A stretch of 6,899 nucleotides of DNA from an uncultured Streptococcus sp. GTDB taxonomy: Bacteria; Bacillota; Bacilli; Lactobacillales; Streptococcaceae. The position numbers were made by a program, and so were the translations under genes. The stretch is from NCBI RefSeq assembly GCF_959025735.1, contig NZ_CAUFJQ010000096.1, forward strand, positions 1 through 6,899, given 5' to 3'. Under the pieces are notes generated by a model. The model was not told the origin of the DNA. It saw only the letters and a program-made list of their open reading frames with translations, and ran no database searches. Positions 5,087-6,899 of the stretch are shown here, piece after piece; within the stretch, counting starts at the first letter, position 1; each line of letters opens with the position of its first letter.

Positions 5087-6370
5087 TCAAGCCAATCCCA
5101 ACTCTGCTAAAACAGATGGGAAGTCTTTCTTCAAGGTTTCAAGAGCTACCGTTACTTCTTGACGAGTTTGGTTATTTTTCACAGTAACTTGACCGCTCTC
5201 AACTTCACTACTTCCTAAGGTAATCAAGGCTTTGGCCGCAAAGACATCTGCTGACTTAAATTGTGCCTTGAGCTTGCGTCCAAGGTAATCACGTTCTGCC
5301 TTGAAACCTTGGATTCGAAGGGCTTGAACCAAGCTAAGCGCTGCTTCATTGGCCTCATCTCCTAGGACAGCGATATAGGCATCTAGGCCTGTTTCGATCG
5401 GTAATTCAATGCCTTTCTTTTCAAGAACGAGAAGGATCCGTTCCACACCGATACCAAATCCGAAACCAGCTGTCGCAGGGCCACCGAAGTATTCAACCAA
5501 CCCATCATAGCGACCGCCTGCACAGACTGTCAATTCATTGCCTTCAATTTCTGTAATGAACTCAAAAATCGTGTGGTTGTAGTAATCCAAGCCACGCACC
5601 ATATTGGTATCGATGACATAGGCTACCCCCAAGTCTTCTAACATCCGACGAACCGCATCAAAATGCGCTTGGCTTTCTTCATCAAGATAGTCTAGGATGG
5701 AAGGAGCCTGTTCAACCGCGGCCTTGTCTTCTTTTTCTTTTGAATCCAAGACACGAAGCGGATTTTCTTCTAAGCGACGTTGGCTGTCCTTAGACAATTG
5801 ATCCTTCATTGGCAAGAGGTAATCAATCAAGGCTTGACGATAAGCCTGACGACTGGCAGGGCTTCCCAAGGTGTTCAAGTGCAAGGTTACATTGTCAATC
5901 CCTAGTTCTTTCAGGAATTGCGCTGCCATGGCAATGGTTTCGACATCCGTTGCAGGATTGCTCGATCCAAAGCATTCTACCCCAATTTGGTGGAATTGAC
6001 GCAAACGACCTGCTTGAGGACGTTCGTAGCGGAACATTGGGCCTATGTAATAGAACTTACTTGGTTTTTGTACCTCAGGCGCAAAGAGTTTATTTTCTAC
6101 ATACGAGCGGACAACAGGAGCTGTTCCTTCTGGACGAAGTGTGATATGACGGTCTCCCTTGTCATAGAAGTCATACATTTCCTTGGTAACGATATCCGTC
6201 GTATCCCCTACTGAACGGCTGATGACTTCATAATGTTCGAAGATCGGTGTGCGGATTTCATCATAATTGTATCGCGCAAAGACCTTGCGTGCAAAGCCTT
6301 CTACATATTGCCATTTCGCTGAATCGCCAGGAAGGATATCCTGGGTCCCTTTTGGTTTTTGTAATTTCAT
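5087..6370 (-). CDS. hisS: Histidyl-tRNA synthetase
   Basis: A class II aminoacyl-tRNA synthetase that charges tRNA-His with histidine using ATP. The 427-residue product has the usual family length. Numbered from MKLQKPKGTQDILPGD, motif 1 lies around RTPIFEHYE (40-48). The LRPEGT ATP/His pocket is at 78-83, and motif 2 spans about 106-132 with FRYERPQAGR. The His-specific motifs are RGLDYYN (259-265) and AGGRYD (284-289). Motif 3 is GFGIGVERILL (304-314). The anticodon-binding domain fills the last ~100 residues. The reading frame is open for 57 more codons upstream (to 6541), but that part is unlike HisRS and contains the promoter. AAAGGA 8 bases before 6370 fixes the start. No T-box precedes it. 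It diverges from the DUF59 gene and is followed by thrC as a separate unit. Confidence 0.97.
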   Translation of the reverse strand: MKLQKPKGTQDILPGDSAKWQYVEGFARKVFARYNYDEIRTPIFEHYEVISRSVGDTTDIVTKEMYDFYDKGDRHITLRPEGTAPVVRSYVENKLFAPEVQKPSKFYYIGPMFRYERPQAGRLRQFHQIGVECFGSSNPATDVETIAMAAQFLKELGIDNVTLHLNTLGSPASRQAYRQALIDYLLPMKDQLSKDSQRRLEENPLRVLDSKEKEDKAAVEQAPSILDYLDEESQAHFDAVRRMLEDLGVAYVIDTNMVRGLDYYNHTIFEFITEIEGNELTVCAGGRYDGLVEYFGGPATAGFGFGIGVERILLVLEKKGIELPIETGLDAYIAVLGDEANEAALSLVQALRIQGFKAERDYLGRKLKAQFKSADVFAAKALITLGSSEVESGQVTVKNNQTRQEVTVALETLKKDFPSVLAELGLA

Positions 6371-6378
6371 AGCCTTCA

Positions 6379-6384
6379 TCCTTT
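6379..6384 (-). promoter_or_regulatory. Ribosome binding site that decides the hisS start
   Basis: AAAGGA on the minus strand lies 8 bases before the ATG at 6370. The in-frame ATG at 6379 overlaps this site and so cannot use it, and the ATG at 6541 lies upstream of the promoter. This supports the 427-residue product. Confidence 0.85.
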
Positions 6385-6401
6385 GTCTTACTTTTGCCTC
6401 T

Positions 6402-6410
6402 ATTTTACCA
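6402..6410 (-). promoter_or_regulatory. Extended -10 promoter of hisS
   Basis: On the minus strand TGGTAAAAT (6402-6410) is a -10 element with five of six consensus bases plus the extended TGn. There is no good -35 hexamer. Transcription would start near 6395, leaving a leader of about 25 bases before the 6370 ATG. Confidence 0.65.
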
Positions 6411-6435
6411 CAAATTCGAAGAGAAATGGAGGCTG

Positions 6436-6454
6436 GATCGAATTTCCTTCGATC
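6436..6454. repeat. Perfect inverted repeat between divergent genes
   Basis: GATCGAA (6436-6442) and TTCGATC (6448-6454) form a perfect 7-bp inverted repeat with a 5-base spacer. It sits just upstream of the hisS promoter region and about 27 bases upstream of the -35 element of the plus-strand gene. No T run follows in either direction, so it is not a terminator. It could be a protein-binding site for either promoter; no regulator can be named. Confidence 0.5.
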
Positions 6455-6480
6455 GACATGTTCAAAACTTCTTTCTCTTC

Positions 6481-6509
6481 TTGCCTTATCAGCCGAATTA
6501 TGAGAAAAT
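6481..6509 (+). promoter_or_regulatory. Putative promoter of the DUF59 gene
   Basis: TTGCCT (6481-6486) and GAAAAT (6504-6509) are 17 bases apart, with an extended TGA directly before the -10. The -10 itself is weak, with four of six bases. A start near 6516 would leave about 25 bases of leader. Confidence 0.45.
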
Positions 6510-6540
6510 GGAAGCCATACTACACTGAAAGGATCTTGCA

Positions 6541-6882
6541 ATGAGAGAGGATATCAAAATCAATGACCGCGCCCTGGCACTAGAGAAGTCATTAATCGAA
6601 AAATTGGAGCTTGTATTTGATACCGATGTTGAGTTAGATGTTTATAATCTGGGACTGATCTACGAGATCCATCTAGATGAAACCGGCACTTGCAAGGTGG
6701 TTATGACCTTTACCGATACGGCTTGTAGCTGTGCTGAGAGCCTTCCGATCGAAATCGTCGCTCGCCTAAAAGAAATCGAGGGGATCGAAGATGTCAAGGT
6801 TGAAGTGACTTGGTCACCCGCTTGGAAAATTACACGAATCAGCCGATACGGGCGCATCGCCCTTGGTCTTCCACCACGATAA
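6541..6882 (+). CDS. MIP18/SufT-like (DUF59) iron-sulfur cluster assembly factor
   Basis: A 113-residue cytosolic protein of the MIP18/DUF59 family, which includes SufT and PaaD and helps mature or insert iron-sulfur clusters. The single small domain shows the family hallmarks. DVELDVYNLGLIYEI (29-43) corresponds to the usual DPEL-x-NxxDLGLVY segment. A TFTDTACSCAESLP loop (56-69) with C62 and C64 stands where the family carries its conserved cysteine. A VKVEVTWSPAWK strand (85-96) follows, and the conserved C-terminal tail ends in LGLPPR. AAAGGA (6528-6533) 7 bases before ATG supports the start. It is the only plus-strand gene, diverges from hisS, and ends 17 bases before the window edge, so an operon partner to the right cannot be excluded. 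No suf genes are visible here. Its client proteins are unknown. Confidence 0.9.
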   Translation: MREDIKINDRALALEKSLIEKLELVFDTDVELDVYNLGLIYEIHLDETGTCKVVMTFTDTACSCAESLPIEIVARLKEIEGIEDVKVEVTWSPAWKITRISRYGRIALGLPPR

Positions 6883-6899
6883 CAATCATTACCATTTAA

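Noticed and set aside
4951..5187. A 78-codon plus-strand frame between thrC and hisS.
   Set aside because: It overlaps the end of hisS and the hisS terminator region, has no SD, and its composition follows the complementary features.

Overview
The window looks like chromosomal DNA of a Streptococcus, probably an oral species of the Mitis/Sanguinis type. The evidence is AT-rich leader regions with strong AAGGAG ribosome binding sites, extended -10 promoters, streptococcal-type hisS and thrC, a T-box leader and, most diagnostic, a CiaR-type small RNA gene. The species assignment is inference. Almost everything is read on the minus strand; only the last gene is on the plus strand.

Layout from right to left, which is the direction of most transcription. 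A plus-strand gene for a MIP18/SufT-like (DUF59) iron-sulfur assembly factor (6541-6882) diverges from hisS (histidyl-tRNA synthetase, start corrected to 6370). The shared intergenic region holds a promoter for each gene and a perfect 7-bp inverted repeat. hisS probably ends at a hairpin near 5020-5043. thrC (threonine synthase) follows from its own extended -10 promoter and ends at a 9-bp hairpin terminator at 3380-3401. A MATE-family transporter begins only 8 bases past that hairpin and has no visible ribosome binding site. A HAD-family phosphatase overlaps the transporter by 4 bases (ATGA), so these two are very likely translationally coupled.

The gap between the HAD gene and the next gene is not empty. 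It contains a small RNA gene of about 97 nt on the minus strand, with a CiaR direct repeat at the -35 position, a TATAAT box, an 8-bp stem presenting an anti-Shine-Dalgarno loop, a single-stranded region complementary to a ribosome binding site plus AUG, and a rho-independent terminator. This is the architecture of the streptococcal csRNAs controlled by the CiaRH two-component system. Next comes a two-gene unit, a MarR-family regulator and a DUF1304 membrane protein, whose promoter carries two tandem 12-bp palindromic boxes that are probably the MarR operator.

At the left edge a complete minus-strand T-box riboswitch with its own promoter controls a gene outside the window. The proposed specifier codon UGG and the T-box bulge UGGC (pairing with a G73 tRNA end) agree on tRNA-Trp, so the missing gene is probably a tryptophan biosynthesis, transport or charging gene.

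No mobile element, CRISPR array, tRNA or rRNA was seen. The protein-coding content is ordinary. The interest lies in the RNA and regulatory elements between the genes.
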